Assembly (NCBI GenBank): GCA_907163375.1
Contig: CAJQUW010014423.1
Location: 186,001 to 250,000, forward strand
Source: Prostheceraeus crozeri
Lineage: Eukaryota > Platyhelminthes > Polycladida > Euryleptidae
Direction: 5' to 3'
Length of the DNA: 64,000 bases
Part shown: positions 44,807 to 56,524 of the stretch, piece by piece
How the letters are laid out: the number at the start of each line of letters is the position of its first letter
How positions within the stretch are numbered: position 1 is the first letter of the stretch
Program-made: the position numbers and the translations under genes
The notes under the pieces: model-generated
Databases searched by the model: none
What the model was told of the DNA's origin: nothing
Seen by the model: only the letters and a program-made list of their open reading frames with translations

Positions 44807-45147
44807 ATGAAGTGCAACACAGGTGCGTCAATCTTGCGATTTTCTTTTCTGCAGTACCGCATTAGTTCCATTCCCGATTATCTATCTTGGCCACAGCAAC
44901 AATGCCGTAACACTAGTTATGGCGATACATATAATAGCGACGCTATTGATGTACACATCCCCCGCCATATTTTGAGCCAGAGAAACGGGGATGTGTACGT
45001 TAGTAGCGCAGCTATTAATAATGTATCGCCATAACTAGTGTCACGGCATTGTTGCTGTGGCCCAGATAGATAATCGGGAATGGAACAAATGCGGTATTGC
45101 AGAAAAGCAAATAGCAAGATTGACGCACCGGTGTCGGCACTTCATGG
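44807..45147. repeat. 340-bp fold-back element with long arms
   Basis: Two arms of about 145 bp in inverted orientation, roughly 90% alike by eye. Landmarks are GGTGCGTCAATCTTGC with its complement near 45118, and CACTAGTTATGGCGATACAT with its complement near 45025. The central part includes GATGTACACATCCCC facing GGGGATGTGTAC. Overlapping frames on both strands are translations of the palindrome. Confidence 0.85.
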
Positions 45148-46654
45148 GTAGCACCTCATTTCGGCGTCGGCTCGGTGTGGAGCCGCTGCGTGCACGTTAA
45201 ATGCATGCGCGCTGACGATGGGTATTTTGTGGCAACATTGGGCAACTTTTGCTGGGCCAACGTCGTTTACACGCCGGTGCATATGGGCTTACGTGGGATG
45301 TTCCTGATGTTGGCCGGCACCTGCTACCATTCGAGTAGCCCACGGGGCCATTGGGCAAAACGGTATCTTCCCATGTTGGGGCCGACTGGGCTGTGCTACT
45401 TGGGTAATTAGAAGATTTCAGTTGCGGTGTTGGGGAGATAGCAACTAGCGAGGAATTTTATAATTCAGACATTCTTTTATACTTCTATTAGTTGGCAATT
45501 ACGAAAATGATGATATAACAATTCATATCAAAGAGCAAATGTGGGCGCAATTAATTACATACATAAACACGTTTCTAAAATAATAGAAATAATACTTTTT
45601 CGCGTGCAGCAATTGCGGCACCTTGGATACACCACTGGTGTGCAATGCCTGTAACAGTATACAGGACGAGTGAAATGACATACACAATGATATAACTATT
45701 TGATATAGTGAGCATAATGCATCTCCATCATGGACATGAGCTTCTGATGTGCACCACCTATAATCAGGAAGCGACTTTCTACATGTGACTGCTGACATGT
45801 TTCTACTGACCTTCTTTAGAAATTTGATGGTAAGCTTGTGCAAAAACATTAAACAATGACAGCAAATCGATATATATTAATCAGTATAAAATCAGCTGGA
45901 TTTATACTAATTTCGGTAAAATGCGTAAGTGCATGTTATGCATCACATTGATGCCGACATTAGTTAACTACATGTGTTTCCATGAAGTCCTACAGTTCCA
46001 ATTAGGCTCAAACCATGGATAAACCTGTCCACATAAGTATTGCAATTTGCGAAAATTCAGCCCACAGTCAATTCTCCACTCTTTTGGAGTTGTGTATCCC
46101 TGGTAATAATCATCTGAATCGGACTTACGGATTATCCGAGGGTCGGATTATTGTAATTAAAACCCTCCTCAGATGGTTATTATTCCTATATTAACGATTG
46201 CCACTTTAGTCTCATGATCACAAATGTAGCGGCATTAAATATTCTTTTATTTACAGAGATCTCCATCAAAACAATTTCCTGCGGAAAAATTATAATGTGA
46301 CGACTTGAATGCAATCCCATACATCCGCTACTGATACAAGCGGGCGCCCATGCCTATCATAAAGCAATGTTTCATGTGTTTTGTGAAATTTTACCTAAGA
46401 TCTGCAGTGAACTATGTTTGAATAAATTAGTTAAAATTAATATTTTGCATTACCCTACAGATAAATATGTACCACATATCTGGAATACCATTCTAGTTGT
46501 CCATGAATTAAATAAAGTGCTGAATTCGCGGATTCTGATAATGAAGACGATGAGTATTGGCTGATTTTAGCGCCTATAGGAACTTTCGTCAACGTTCGCC
46601 CAGTAATTCTTGCACCACTTCACCAGTGGGCACGAAATATAGTGCTTTATAATA
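45148..46654. other. non-coding; GC-rich repeat-like block then AT-rich sequence
   Basis: 45150-45411 is GC-rich with GGGCCAACGT and TTGGCCGGCAC motifs that recall decayed DNA-transposon ends. 46102-46185 is an imperfect palindrome (GGTAATAATCATCTGA facing TCAGATGGTTATTATT). No gene recognised. Confidence 0.45.
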
Positions 46655-48313
46655 CAGTCCGTTTCATAAAAAGTGGATCATCCTAAAACTTGACTAAATA
46701 AAACATAAGTATGATACTGAAAGCATTTTTCATGTTATTTCATGTCCCTAATATATTTAAATGTCCTTATATAATCTGATAAGCTATGATACAGTAACGG
46801 TTCTTAAGAAACTAATATTTTGTGGCCCTACCCTTATTGTCAATGACATTACCAATTCGTCTAGGCATTATTGATTCGATGATATCGTTGATTTTTGACT
46901 GATCTAACTTTCGCCACTCTCTTTTTAACAGTGACTTAAGTTGTGATACGCCATCTGTAGGTAGCAGTGAACGACGAACGTTACGTTTTAGAATACTCCA
47001 TACATTTTCTATGGGATTCAGATCAGGAGAACGAGCTGGCCAAGGTAATGTCCTAAGCCCTAATTGAGACTTGCATAAGTTGACTTTACTACTCCTGTGA
47101 CACGTAGCATTATCATCCATAAATAACCAAGTCGATGGATCACCAAGTTGATCTGTCATTTGGCCAATGTTCATTCGTAAAACATTCACATAGCGTTCAG
47201 AATTCATGGTTCCTTGCTGTATGTGAAGTTCAGAGCGGCCATTGGTCCAAATGCCAGCCCAAATCAGTAGAGTCGCACCACCTTGTACCCGGGGACGATG
47301 TAAATGTCTAGGAATTTCCTGATCAGATTTTATCCATAATCTCAATCGACCATCACTATCCTTCAGACGGACTGATGCCTCATCAGACCAGACAACCCGA
47401 TCCCATTGATTTCGCCAGTGACAATGACTCATTGCCCATCTGAGACGTCTTTTTGTATGCTGATCTGATAATTCGATCTGAGAGGTCCTCCTACCGCTCT
47501 TGAAATTCGACTCAATAAGTCTTCTACGAATAGTGGACTTAGAAATAGACGAGTCTAGTGCAACCATCTCAGTTAGCGAGAGACTTGGATCAACTTTAAC
47601 AAATCTCAAAATTAGGCGGTCTCTACGTTTGGATGTTTTGCGTGGACGGCCAGAGTCCTCTTTACGACAGAGTCGAAAATCATCATTATGCCATCGATGC
47701 ACATTTGTGTAAGGGACATATAGTCGCTTTCTTATAGCTCGCAAAGAAAACCCTAGTTCTAGCAAGGCTGACACTTTGCCTTTTGTGAATGCGATCTCGT
47801 TATTGTTCATTTGTGATTTGTATTGTTTTCAACCGGTAAGAGATAGATTTCTAGCTGAAAGCAATCAGGAGTGCTGCCAACAGCACCGCAACGAAGTCAG
47901 GAAGCTATGGAACATGAAGTCCAGTTAATCACATGTAGCAGTTACATTATTGTTGATGAATAATGGTGCTATACTGGCTCTGATTGACCGATTTTCTTTA
48001 TTTCTGTTTTGCTTGATAGCTTTTGGCTTGTAGAACAACATATTACATAACAAAGGAAAGAAATGTAATTTTGTAAGAGTGAGGTATGATTTTGTGTAAC
48101 ATTGCTAAATGAAGATCAAATTATCTACTACTTTTTTATCTATAACAGGAAAACAACTCAATATTTATGCTTGAAATTTCCAACAATGATATTAGTAAGC
48201 ACAACTGACATATCTTCCAAATTTCAGAGAAATTCGTTCAAGTTTGGCGGAGTTAGACAAAGTTGAAGTTAAGGCGATGTTTAAGGGTGATCCATTTTTT
48301 ATGAAACAATCTG
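46655..48313. mobile_element. structurally complete Tc1-type transposon
   Basis: 1659 bp between TA dinucleotides (46653-46654 and 48314-48315). The inverted ends read CAGTCCGTTTCATAAAAAGT and, on the other strand, CAGATTGTTTCATAAAAAAT. It contains one uninterrupted transposase gene. Confidence 0.92.
46812..47810 (-). CDS. Tc1 transposase, full length
   Basis: 332 codons, a normal Tc1 length. The N-terminal paired-like DNA-binding region has two helix-turn-helix units (ALLELGFSLRAIRKRL; SLTEMVALDSSISKSTIRRR) joined by an AT-hook-like GRPRK. The catalytic core has Asp in VVWSDEASV, Asp in FMDDNATCHRS and Glu in SPDLNPIENVW. There are 34 residues between the second Asp and the Glu, so it is DD34E as in Tc1. 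No stop or frameshift is seen. The protein would bind the terminal repeats and cut and paste the element at TA. Because it is uninterrupted, this is the only DNA transposon in the window that could still be active. Confidence 0.93.
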   Translation of the reverse strand: MNNNEIAFTKGKVSALLELGFSLRAIRKRLYVPYTNVHRWHNDDFRLCRKEDSGRPRKTSKRRDRLILRFVKVDPSLSLTEMVALDSSISKSTIRRRLIESNFKSGRRTSQIELSDQHTKRRLRWAMSHCHWRNQWDRVVWSDEASVRLKDSDGRLRLWIKSDQEIPRHLHRPRVQGGATLLIWAGIWTNGRSELHIQQGTMNSERYVNVLRMNIGQMTDQLGDPSTWLFMDDNATCHRSSKVNLCKSQLGLRTLPWPARSPDLNPIENVWSILKRNVRRSLLPTDGVSQLKSLLKREWRKLDQSKINDIIESIMPRRIGNVIDNKGRATKY

Positions 48314-48581
48314 TAGGAAAGCTTCTTAATATGCGTTTGCCAACTATGGACTGTAAACCATGCACCTTTATTATTTCATTCGGTCGCTACCGTTACACAT
48401 GATTAAAGACTACTAAAGCGCTCGTGTGGAAGTTTCTGTACACATCTTCCCTTTCATTAATGATGCATTTGTTAATGACGTTTATCATAAGCAAAATCTG
48501 CATGTGAAACTTGTAAAATAATCCGAAAATTTATAACAAAATAATTCATCTAGATACCATCAGTACTAAGTTTTGCAATTC

Positions 48582-49889
48582 TCATACCGGTCGAAGAGTA
48601 AAATATTCCGCTGGAACGCTGTCTTTTGACATTAAATAGATACCACGCTTTTCCATCAAACAGCAAGCGCATTTGGATCTTATGAATAAACAAACAGCAA
48701 TTAGTGAGATAAGCAGATTCAAAATCGTAACACCGATTATAACAAATATGAAAATATTCGTCATGCCCTTTTCAAAGAACAGAATACGAGAATCTGAATT
48801 TTTATGGTTAAATTGATATGTTTCAGACTCATGACGACTCAGCTGATCGTTTCTGAACAATGCGCTTTTAGTAGTCATTTTCACCAGCTGTGTAGGTCTC
48901 CAATTTACGTGGGGATCCTTTTTTGTTGCTATAACAGAGTACATAAGAGTTTCACTAGCTGATGTAGATACTGTCGCATCAATTTCGGGTGGTATAGAAA
49001 CTTTCTTCAACAACAAGTTTCTTAAAGCGATTTTACGCGTGGGGTTTTCTGACGATGTAGACATTTCTTTCATTGAGTCTCCAAAAGTTGCTTTTCGTGT
49101 GGTTTTTTCGGACGATGCAGAAATTCTTTCGACCGATTTTATTGAAGCAACCATCTCTGAACTTGTTTCGGTTGATGTAGAAGATTTTTTCCGTCGGATG
49201 CATGGACTAATATCCCCTTTACATTGAGAAGGCCTACAGTTTGCAAGGGAAACTGAATGACCATGTAAATTCATATGAGATTCTTCAAAACCTTTCAATA
49301 AAACAAAGTGATGAAGGCTGCTTGAACTTTTGCACACATTACAAGAAAATTTTTGCATGCAGTTATCCACTTTAAAATCTACTGTCGAGTCGATCGGCCA
49401 TACCAATTCCTCTAACATCATATATTGCCAAGGCACACATTCCATTACCACTTTTGACAGGTTCTTCGGAAGTGTATAAAACGCACAACCTTGAATATGA
49501 TGGACTTTGAAGTGAAGTTGGCGTAAATTTTCCATATTGTCAAATAATCCTGAATCTAGCAATTTAATCTGCAGTTTCAAGTACAAATGTAGAAGATAAG
49601 GACTTTCACTTTCACTATCCTTGAATACGGTTAATCCGTTGGCAGATATACCACTTATGTCTTCTGAATTCCCAATGTGAACACTGACAGCATTTCCTTT
49701 CCTACTACAGCTAACAGACACATTTCGGTAAACATTTGGTAAAATATTAGATTGCATGGCATTCAGTAAGTGGCATGATAATCGAGAGGCAGTAATGTAA
49801 CAAAACGACTTGCATTTTAACTTATACGCATTGCTGCAGTGGAGCGCTGAGAATAGAACAGTCAAAAGCACCTGATATTTCGTAAGCAT
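48582..49889 (-). CDS. host type I membrane protein with LRR-like ectodomain
   Basis: 435 codons in one exon. Residues 1-21 (ending SNAY) form a signal peptide. Cys-rich ends frame a degenerate leucine-rich-repeat region (about 85-160: NGLTVFKDS, LLDSGLFDNMENLRQLHF, YTLPKNLSKVV). Then come a Cys cluster (CMQKFSCNVC), a Ser/Thr-rich stalk with two related repeats (SSEKTTRKA, SSENPTRKI) and a transmembrane helix at about 373-395 (IFIFVIIGVTILNLLISLIA). A short cytoplasmic tail with juxtamembrane cysteines ends EYFTLRPV. It could be a cell-surface recognition receptor. I do not recognise a named orthologue. It lies between the Tc1 element and duplicated segment B with no transposon signature of its own, so it is taken as a real host gene. 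Confidence 0.65.
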   Translation of the reverse strand: MLTKYQVLLTVLFSALHCSNAYKLKCKSFCYITASRLSCHLLNAMQSNILPNVYRNVSVSCSRKGNAVSVHIGNSEDISGISANGLTVFKDSESESPYLLHLYLKLQIKLLDSGLFDNMENLRQLHFKVHHIQGCAFYTLPKNLSKVVMECVPWQYMMLEELVWPIDSTVDFKVDNCMQKFSCNVCKSSSSLHHFVLLKGFEESHMNLHGHSVSLANCRPSQCKGDISPCIRRKKSSTSTETSSEMVASIKSVERISASSEKTTRKATFGDSMKEMSTSSENPTRKIALRNLLLKKVSIPPEIDATVSTSASETLMYSVIATKKDPHVNWRPTQLVKMTTKSALFRNDQLSRHESETYQFNHKNSDSRILFFEKGMTNIFIFVIIGVTILNLLISLIAVCLFIRSKCACCLMEKRGIYLMSKDSVPAEYFTLRPV

Positions 49890-50318
49890 GTTCCCAATTT
49901 CATGACAACATCAGGCATCAAATATTTACTAGTTCGGATTCTATATTCGAAATGACACCCGCTTTGCTATTGGCTGATGGATGTGATAGGTGATGCTAAC
50001 TGGAGGAGTGAACTCCAAGTATCGATGAAAAGGTATAAGATATTTGCAGAATGCAATTGAGTGGCTGGTAAAATGTGAATTGACTTTTGAAATCTAATTT
50101 GGGGCTGCACCATTATAAGAATTATTGCTTTAAAAAATGAGTTTTTACGTGCCAATGAGTCATCAACATGATTATTTACATGTACGTCACATTTTGCTTT
50201 TCCTACATTAATGCCAAACAAACAATGGGATATCGTCCTTGTTCATCAATTATCAAAAAGATTGGCTAGAAGCATGGTGTGTCTAACAGTCCATCTCTCT
50301 CTCAAAATTCAAAAAAAA

Positions 50319-50732
50319 TCTCATCTCTCTTTCTCTTTTTCAGCGATTGATTCTTTGCTGACCGTCAATTTTCTTTTCTCTTTCTCACGAGATATTGAAT
50401 ATCTCGTTTACGAAACGAAAATGGCGTAGGCTGACCGGTTACATATATACATGTACACAAGAAATATCAACTATGAACATGAGAACGCACATAGGAGCGA
50501 CGAGGATAGGATAAGGGCACATGGGGTAGATTGAAACGAACAAACGTTGAATACATTAACATAATACACTGTACGCGTCATGCAATTATCGGAATTGAAT
50601 CTTATTATGGAATTGGAATTGAATTGAACTGTTTCGACTGGAATTGGAATTGGAATTGAAGTTTCTGCTCTGGAATTGGAATTGGAATTAAAAAATTTCA
50701 GTGGAATTTTTCCAGCTCTGGTCAGAATATTG
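50319..50732. repeat. duplicated segment, copy B, left part
   Basis: Matches 26024-26430, including the GGAATT microsatellite, and stops exactly at the inserted transposon. The ATTG at 50729-50732 is one half of the target duplication. Confidence 0.9.
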
Positions 50733-51953
50733 GGGGAAATCTCCATCTCGTGCTATCTTCTATTGAATATACCCGTTAAAATTGAGAAAAACAAATTTTT
50801 TAGCTTTCCACAGCTCATACGCCTTTAATCATGCTACGAATTGTCCAGTATAATACGGATTTTTGACAAAGCGAGCGCCCGAGTTTGATCATCAGGACAC
50901 TGAACTCTATTTTGATGACATTCTTTTGTGCCTGAAAGTCATATAATTGACTAAACCGATGTTTTTGATGTTTCCAAAAATTCTGATGTCATCAGACCGA
51001 CGCATTTCTTTCGGACATCAAAAACATGTATTCATGTTCTAAATATGTCATAAGCATCGCCCAAGGTTACAGATCATTGAGTAAAAATCCTAGGATTCTG
51101 AGATTAAGTGATACAAATCAATAGAATAAAGGGAAGCAAAAGTATCAATTAAATCCACCACAAATGTTATCAGACATGTCAATGTATGCTTGTCAATGCA
51201 TGCTTGGTAGTATAGGAGGAATATTTGTAAACCTTATGATTTGCATGATTCCTGCATGATTTTGAAGTTCAGTGACTGAAGTAGAACCCATAAGTATATG
51301 ATAAAACAATTTTTAGAACAAAATACAGCACAAATAGAGCAAATATTGTCTGATGACAATAGAATGTATACAATGAAAATATGTAAAGAATGTGAATATG
51401 AATTCATGGCTATAGAAATAGAAATGGATGCAGATGTACCACTTCAGTCTGGTTCATGCTGGCACCGATATTGTCATGCCAGGAACTCCTAAATATCAAT
51501 TCCGCTATTTTTTGGTGTAGGCCTTGAGACTAATTCAGGAGCCTAGGCTAAGTATGTCGCCTGAACGATGTCTTTCTCACACATTTAAACATTAGACAGC
51601 TTAGTGTGGGTTTATTGTATTCACATCACAGCTGAAGTTCAAGCTCCGGTAGAGCACGCAGTCGTGCTGGTGATGCATACAGGGCTATTGTCTTCCACGC
51701 ATCTTCCCATGTAGCATGTCTGCTGATTGGTCAACACCAAATTTCTGCTGCATAAGTCGATAAGCATTGCTTTTTTATCACTGCGAGTGATATCTTGTAT
51801 ACTGATGGACGCGTTAGCAAAGACGAGAGAAAGAGATCGAAAATACCGATTCAAAAAAGAAAGATGATGAAGGATACAGGGCAAGGGCGAAGAGAAATAT
51901 GTAGAAATTCATACAAGAAGAAAAGTTAGCAGTTATCATCAAGAGATAAAAGA

Positions 51954-52779
51954 ATGCAGAGGCAAGTGGAGGAAAAGTCAACGAGTGTGCCGAAAAAAAG
52001 AAAGACCAACCAGGGAAGGAATCGGGAAGAAGATCAATTGAATTCATCACAATCCAGCTCAAAGAAAGAAGCAGCTAATATCAGGGAAAAGCAGAAAAGA
52101 AGAGTACAGATCTGCAGTCTTCGAAAAGAAAATCATCTGAAAAAGAAAGCTCTGTGTCGACTTTCGAAGCGCTTTGCAAATCTGAAGAAGAGATACAAAG
52201 GTTGCAATCTCTCCAATGAGTCTCGCGAACCTACACACGATGCAATGCCTTCTACGAGTAGAATGGTCAGTGATATCATGAAGAACCGATTACAAACACG
52301 AGTCAGTTCGCAAGCGCATTTATCCATGTTGCACAATTTGAATAACGGAAGAAAGAAGATTCTAATCGAAACTGCCAGGAGGGTTTCTCAGAAGTATCGA
52401 GGTATGAAGAAACACTTTCAACGCACAACCAGAATCGCCAATAAAGCGCTACGTCAATCTCACCAAGAAAGTGAGCACCACTCCACTGCACAGAAAAAGC
52501 AGAAGATTACAGAAAAAAGAATCAGCAAGTTTTATTGTCGAGACGACAATAGTCGCATGACAGCGGGCAAGAAAGAGACTGTAACGAAAAAGAAACTGAA
52601 AATGCAGAAGCGTTACATGCATTTTTCACAACATTTGTTATACGAAAAGTTCTTAGCGGAGTCTAATGATCTTCAGATTGGCAGGACGACTTTCTACAAA
52701 TACAAACCATTCTGGGTATTGCGACCTCGAATAAACGATAGAGAACAATGCTTGTGTATCAAATGCTCGAATTTGCAGG
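51954..52779 (+). pseudogene. transposase-like gene of the 5.96-kb element, exon 1
   Basis: About 275 codons, very Lys/Arg/Ser-rich, with a coiled-coil-like start (ICSLRKENHLKKKALCRL). It ends in a block RISKFYCRDDNSRMTAGKKE, then QKRYMHFSQHLLYEKFLAE, TTFYKYKPFWVLRPR and DREQCLCIKCSNLQ. This RDDNSR…GKK…FY.F.PFWV…DR..C.C order is a recurring signature in uncharacterised invertebrate and coral transposon proteins. The exon ends at CAG|GTAAGC (52779). The genuine start may be further upstream. Confidence 0.6.
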
Positions 52780-53605
52780 TAAGCTGTAGCACAATGTGTC
52801 TATTGTTGATAATATGTCTTGTATATTACATATATATATACATATATTACATATCATATCATAAATGCATTTAGACATATTAAACTATCTTAATATGTTC
52901 ACCTTATTATACTATTAATTAGGTTAAATACAGGCACTCTGCATCTGCGGGCTATTAAATTTTATAAAAATCAATAAGCTTAATCAAATGTCGTATATCT
53001 AGTTCTCGATTGATTTTATCCATACTCAATAAGGAGTAGCCTGTTTGTATTACATGCTATAAGTTTTATGAGAAATGAGTCGTATGTGCAAGAGCTTATG
53101 TCAATTATAAATTTCTTGGATCATGCATGCATACTAATACTACATATTTATATGCTTGTGTAGGATATATTCCGTAGATATTGGGGCCAGTAGGCCTACA
53201 TGTGAATGAATTTATAATCAAAATATGTATCGGCATTTGGACACGTAACCCTTATTCTATATTTTCGCAAAAGCTATTGTCAATAAGGCAATAATAATGC
53301 GCATTAACGACCCGCATCTGTAATTCATTAGGAGTAATCAAAATTTGAATTCTAAATATGTAGAGAAAATTTTGAATGTTTTTTGATCTTAAACTCCTGA
53401 TTTTATCCATATGCATTTTCCTAATCAAATCATCGTACTTATTGCGACTGATGTCATACTTGTGTATGTGTAATTTGTACGTTTTCAACCTTCACTACGG
53501 TATCTTACATCCACTGCTTATGCTGCAATGCAACATTAGGGGATACCTAATACACATGTGTAATGTGTATACAATCTTCCTTGCTTTATCTGATTCATGT
53601 TTTCA

Positions 53606-53839
53606 GCTTATGACTGATGCCCTTTTCGTCAACAACATGGTTTCTTCCCGAGATATATCGATCATATTATCACAAGTTCTTTGTTCCATCAATGACCTGA
53701 AATGCTGTGAAGGCAAAGGTGAAAATTGTCAAGCGTTGTCTGCGGTAGATGCATCAAAGATCAGGGCATCTGTTGTGAAATATTTTCGTTGGGATAAAAT
53801 TATCGATGAAAACAATTATTCTTCAACAATATGTGTTTC
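53606..53839 (+). pseudogene. transposase-like gene, exon 2
   Basis: Opens after TTTTCAG with LMTDALFVNNMVSSRDISII and continues through DLKCCEGKGENCQALSA to VKYFRWDKIIDENN, ending before a GTGAGA donor. The Cys pattern and position follow the CxC block of exon 1, so it reads as the next exon of the same protein. The catalytic part expected after this is not present; the LINE insertion and deletion lie there. Confidence 0.5.
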
Positions 53840-54359
53840 GGTGAGACTTTTCTCTCTTAAAGTATATCAGCTATCGCTTGAAATATACTTTTGTACGATT
53901 ATAATACATTCAGTCAACCCATATTTGATTAAAATTGCATTAATTGTCTATTTGATCAATGTAGACAATTTCTATTCTCTTTCAAAGACTAAACTTCACA
54001 GTCCACATGTGCGTGTATGCAATAAGCACAAATACCATAGGCCATTTTGAACGTTTCAGAAGTTGGATAGCGCCATATACGTGTATGTTGTATAGCGAGT
54101 TGTATAGAATGTAGCGTATATTTTCTAGTTTGCATTTATTAGCTTCAAAGGGGGAAAGTTGGTCAATCAATTCAGTTTAAATGAATTAAGAAAAATAACA
54201 TGTGAAGGAATGCAAAAGGTCATGTCTCAATATTTGATAGTAATACAATTACTTACATTACATTTGTTTTGCAGTACTGAGATTTCCCAGCAGTTCATAG
54301 ATAGTGATTGCAGGAGGTTAAATGCAGGAGTTAAACGCTGATAACCTCCTACCGATTAT

Positions 54360-55990
54360 ACATTATAAAGATATAGACACCTACTGATGTCAGTGGTTTA
54401 AATACAGATATATACATTTATTACTTTTACAAAATACTAAATATAATACAAATACAGATAAATGTAGAGGTGGGCGGGGCCAGAGCACTGTGGGACAGTA
54501 GGAACCTAGCCCCGCTAACAAAAGTTCAGATTAAAATTACTCACACATCAAAATCATTTACATTATACATATAAACATATATCCTAGATACTCTCACACA
54601 AGGTATGTACAGCCAAACAACAGGTCAGTGGTCGTCATACAAGATACATACATGAAAGTCCACATACACATATACTTACAAATCACATACTTGGGCTATT
54701 ATATGCCAATGTCCGGGATACAATATCAGGGTTGGAATAGCATTTGATATTTTCCATTTCGCACACTATCATCTCTCTTAGTTACCTCAGATATTGCAAC
54801 TTTCGTTTCTGTTAGTATTTGCTGACTAGTATTTGTTTAAGCTTTTTTTGGAACTTATCATATTCTCTTATTTCTTTAATGCTACGAGGAAGTAAATTCC
54901 ATTCAATCGCTGAGGCAAAGTCAATACTACGTTGCCCTAAGCTTGTCCTATGAAATGGTATCCGGAGGTTAACTTTATTTCTCAAGAGCTGCCACTCTGG
55001 GGTTTGTGGATGTTTCCAAGAAAATGCGGTAAATCATCGACCCTATAAATCATCTTATGGCAGAGACTCAGCATTTTGTAGCGATACATATCGCTGACCG
55101 TTAATATTCGATGTTTCGTCATGTGTGAATCTACTTCATTGGCCTTAACTCTAAATATAACCTTAAGTAATCTCCTTTGAAGTTTTTCTAGTTTAATTAT
55201 GCTACTTCGTTTTCCTTGGTGAAAGATAAGAATGCAATAGTTTAATATACAATGTATATTGGCAAAATATATCTTTAATAGACATTCTAGTGGAAGGCAT
55301 CGTCTTAAGTTGTAAAATATAGGTAAGAATTTTCTTAATTTGGTATTAAGTATCGTATTTGCATGTGAAGTGAAACTCAAATTCATGTCTATATGTACAC
55401 CCAATAGTTTTAAGCAATTTACTCTATTAATCTTTGTTTGGTTTTGGTACAAGTCCTGTTCTATTTCTTTAGAGCGATGGGGATAAATTATCATATAATC
55501 CGTCTTGCTATCATTAAGACGGATGCCATTTGCATTACTGAATTTTTCCAGTGAGTCTAATCTGCTTTTTGCCGTGGAAAAGAGACTTTCTAGGCTTCTG
55601 CTCTTAAGTATAAGAGTGGTGTCATCAGCAAATATATTCAATTCGTCTTTGGGGAAAATGTTATGCATATCATTAATGTAGATAAGAAATAGAAGAGGAC
55701 CTAAATTTGAACCTTCAGGTACTCCTGTTTTGGTATATAATGCTTCAGAGAGAACACCATTTACTACAGTCTGATGACTTCTGCTGTTTAAATACGACTT
55801 GAACCAGTCTAAGGTAAATCCCCTTAAAGGATTCCTATATGCTCTAACTTCTCTATTAGTATGTCATGTCTTATTATTTCAAAGGCCTTCCGAAAATCTA
55901 CTGATAATAACATTATGAATTCTTTAGCTTCTACTGCTGTATATATTCTATTCATGACGGAAAGTAGTGATAGCTCTGTTGAGTGATGCA
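54360..55990 (-). mobile_element. 5'-truncated LINE fragment
   Basis: Lies in an intron or deleted region of the 5.96-kb transposon in opposite orientation. It contains the C-terminal half of a reverse transcriptase and a 3' non-coding part towards 54360. The boundaries are approximate. Confidence 0.75.
54982..55985 (-). pseudogene. LINE reverse transcriptase fragment
   Basis: The upstream frame has LLSVDFRKAFEIIRHD and VPEGSNLGPLLFLIYINDM. After about 55670 the open part has the catalytic NIFADDTTLI, then LNDSKTDYMI and KLLGVHIDMNLSFTSHAN, and ends with a thumb-like region. This is the non-LTR (Jockey/CR1/RTE-like) reverse transcriptase order. A frameshift near 55850 breaks it, and no endonuclease domain remains. 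Confidence 0.8.
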
Positions 55991-56044
55991 TTATAGTGTG
56001 CATTATTGTATATTCTTGAAATTTTTGACATCATCATTTTGTAG

Positions 56045-56230
56045 GTGCATCAACGAGAGATCAACCAATGGAAGAATCTGCTCGGGAATCTCAAACCGAT
56101 GAGTGGGATAATGAATTGTCATCATGTGAGCTGGAACAACGGTCAAATATTTTACCGCGAACTAGCATGCCACTGCAGTCCTAATGCAGATTGTGATTGC
56201 TTCAACAAGAAGCACTGGAAGTTTTTGTAA
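56045..56230 (+). pseudogene. transposase-like gene, last exon
   Basis: Follows TTTTGTAG. The frame has WNNGQIFYRELACHC, CDCFNKKHWKFL and a stop at 56228-56230. The CHC…CDC cluster is probably the C-terminal zinc-binding end of the transposase-like protein of exon 1. Confidence 0.5.
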
Positions 56231-56461
56231 CTGTATTTTTGGATGCAGATGTTTTTTTTATCCAGAATGATCTTTTGTTGACACACGGACTTCTTTTTAT
56301 TCAAAGGATTTCTATTAATACAAAATAGGTTTATTTACATCAGAATATGCTAGTAGGTGTGAAGATTCCCCGAAACAGTCTTTATTGAGCAGTCTAAAAT
56401 GATACATAGAGGCACAAGTTTAATTTCTAACAATCTAGGGTTGAATTCATCAAACAGAAAC

Positions 56462-56524
56462 ATATTGTCATCAGACCGACGCACATTGTCATCAGACCGA
56501 CGCATCTTGTCATCAGACCGACGC
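56462..56524 (+). repeat. triple subterminal repeat of the 5.96-kb transposon
   Basis: Three tandem copies of TGTCATCAGACCGACGC with short spacers, about 170-230 bp from the right end. A single copy lies at about 50989, roughly 260 bp from the left end, in the same (direct) orientation. They are candidate transposase-binding sites. Confidence 0.85.

Noticed and set aside
44780..45117. Overlapping open frames on both strands with similar peptides
   Set aside because: They are translations of the two arms of the fold-back at 44807-45147, not genes.
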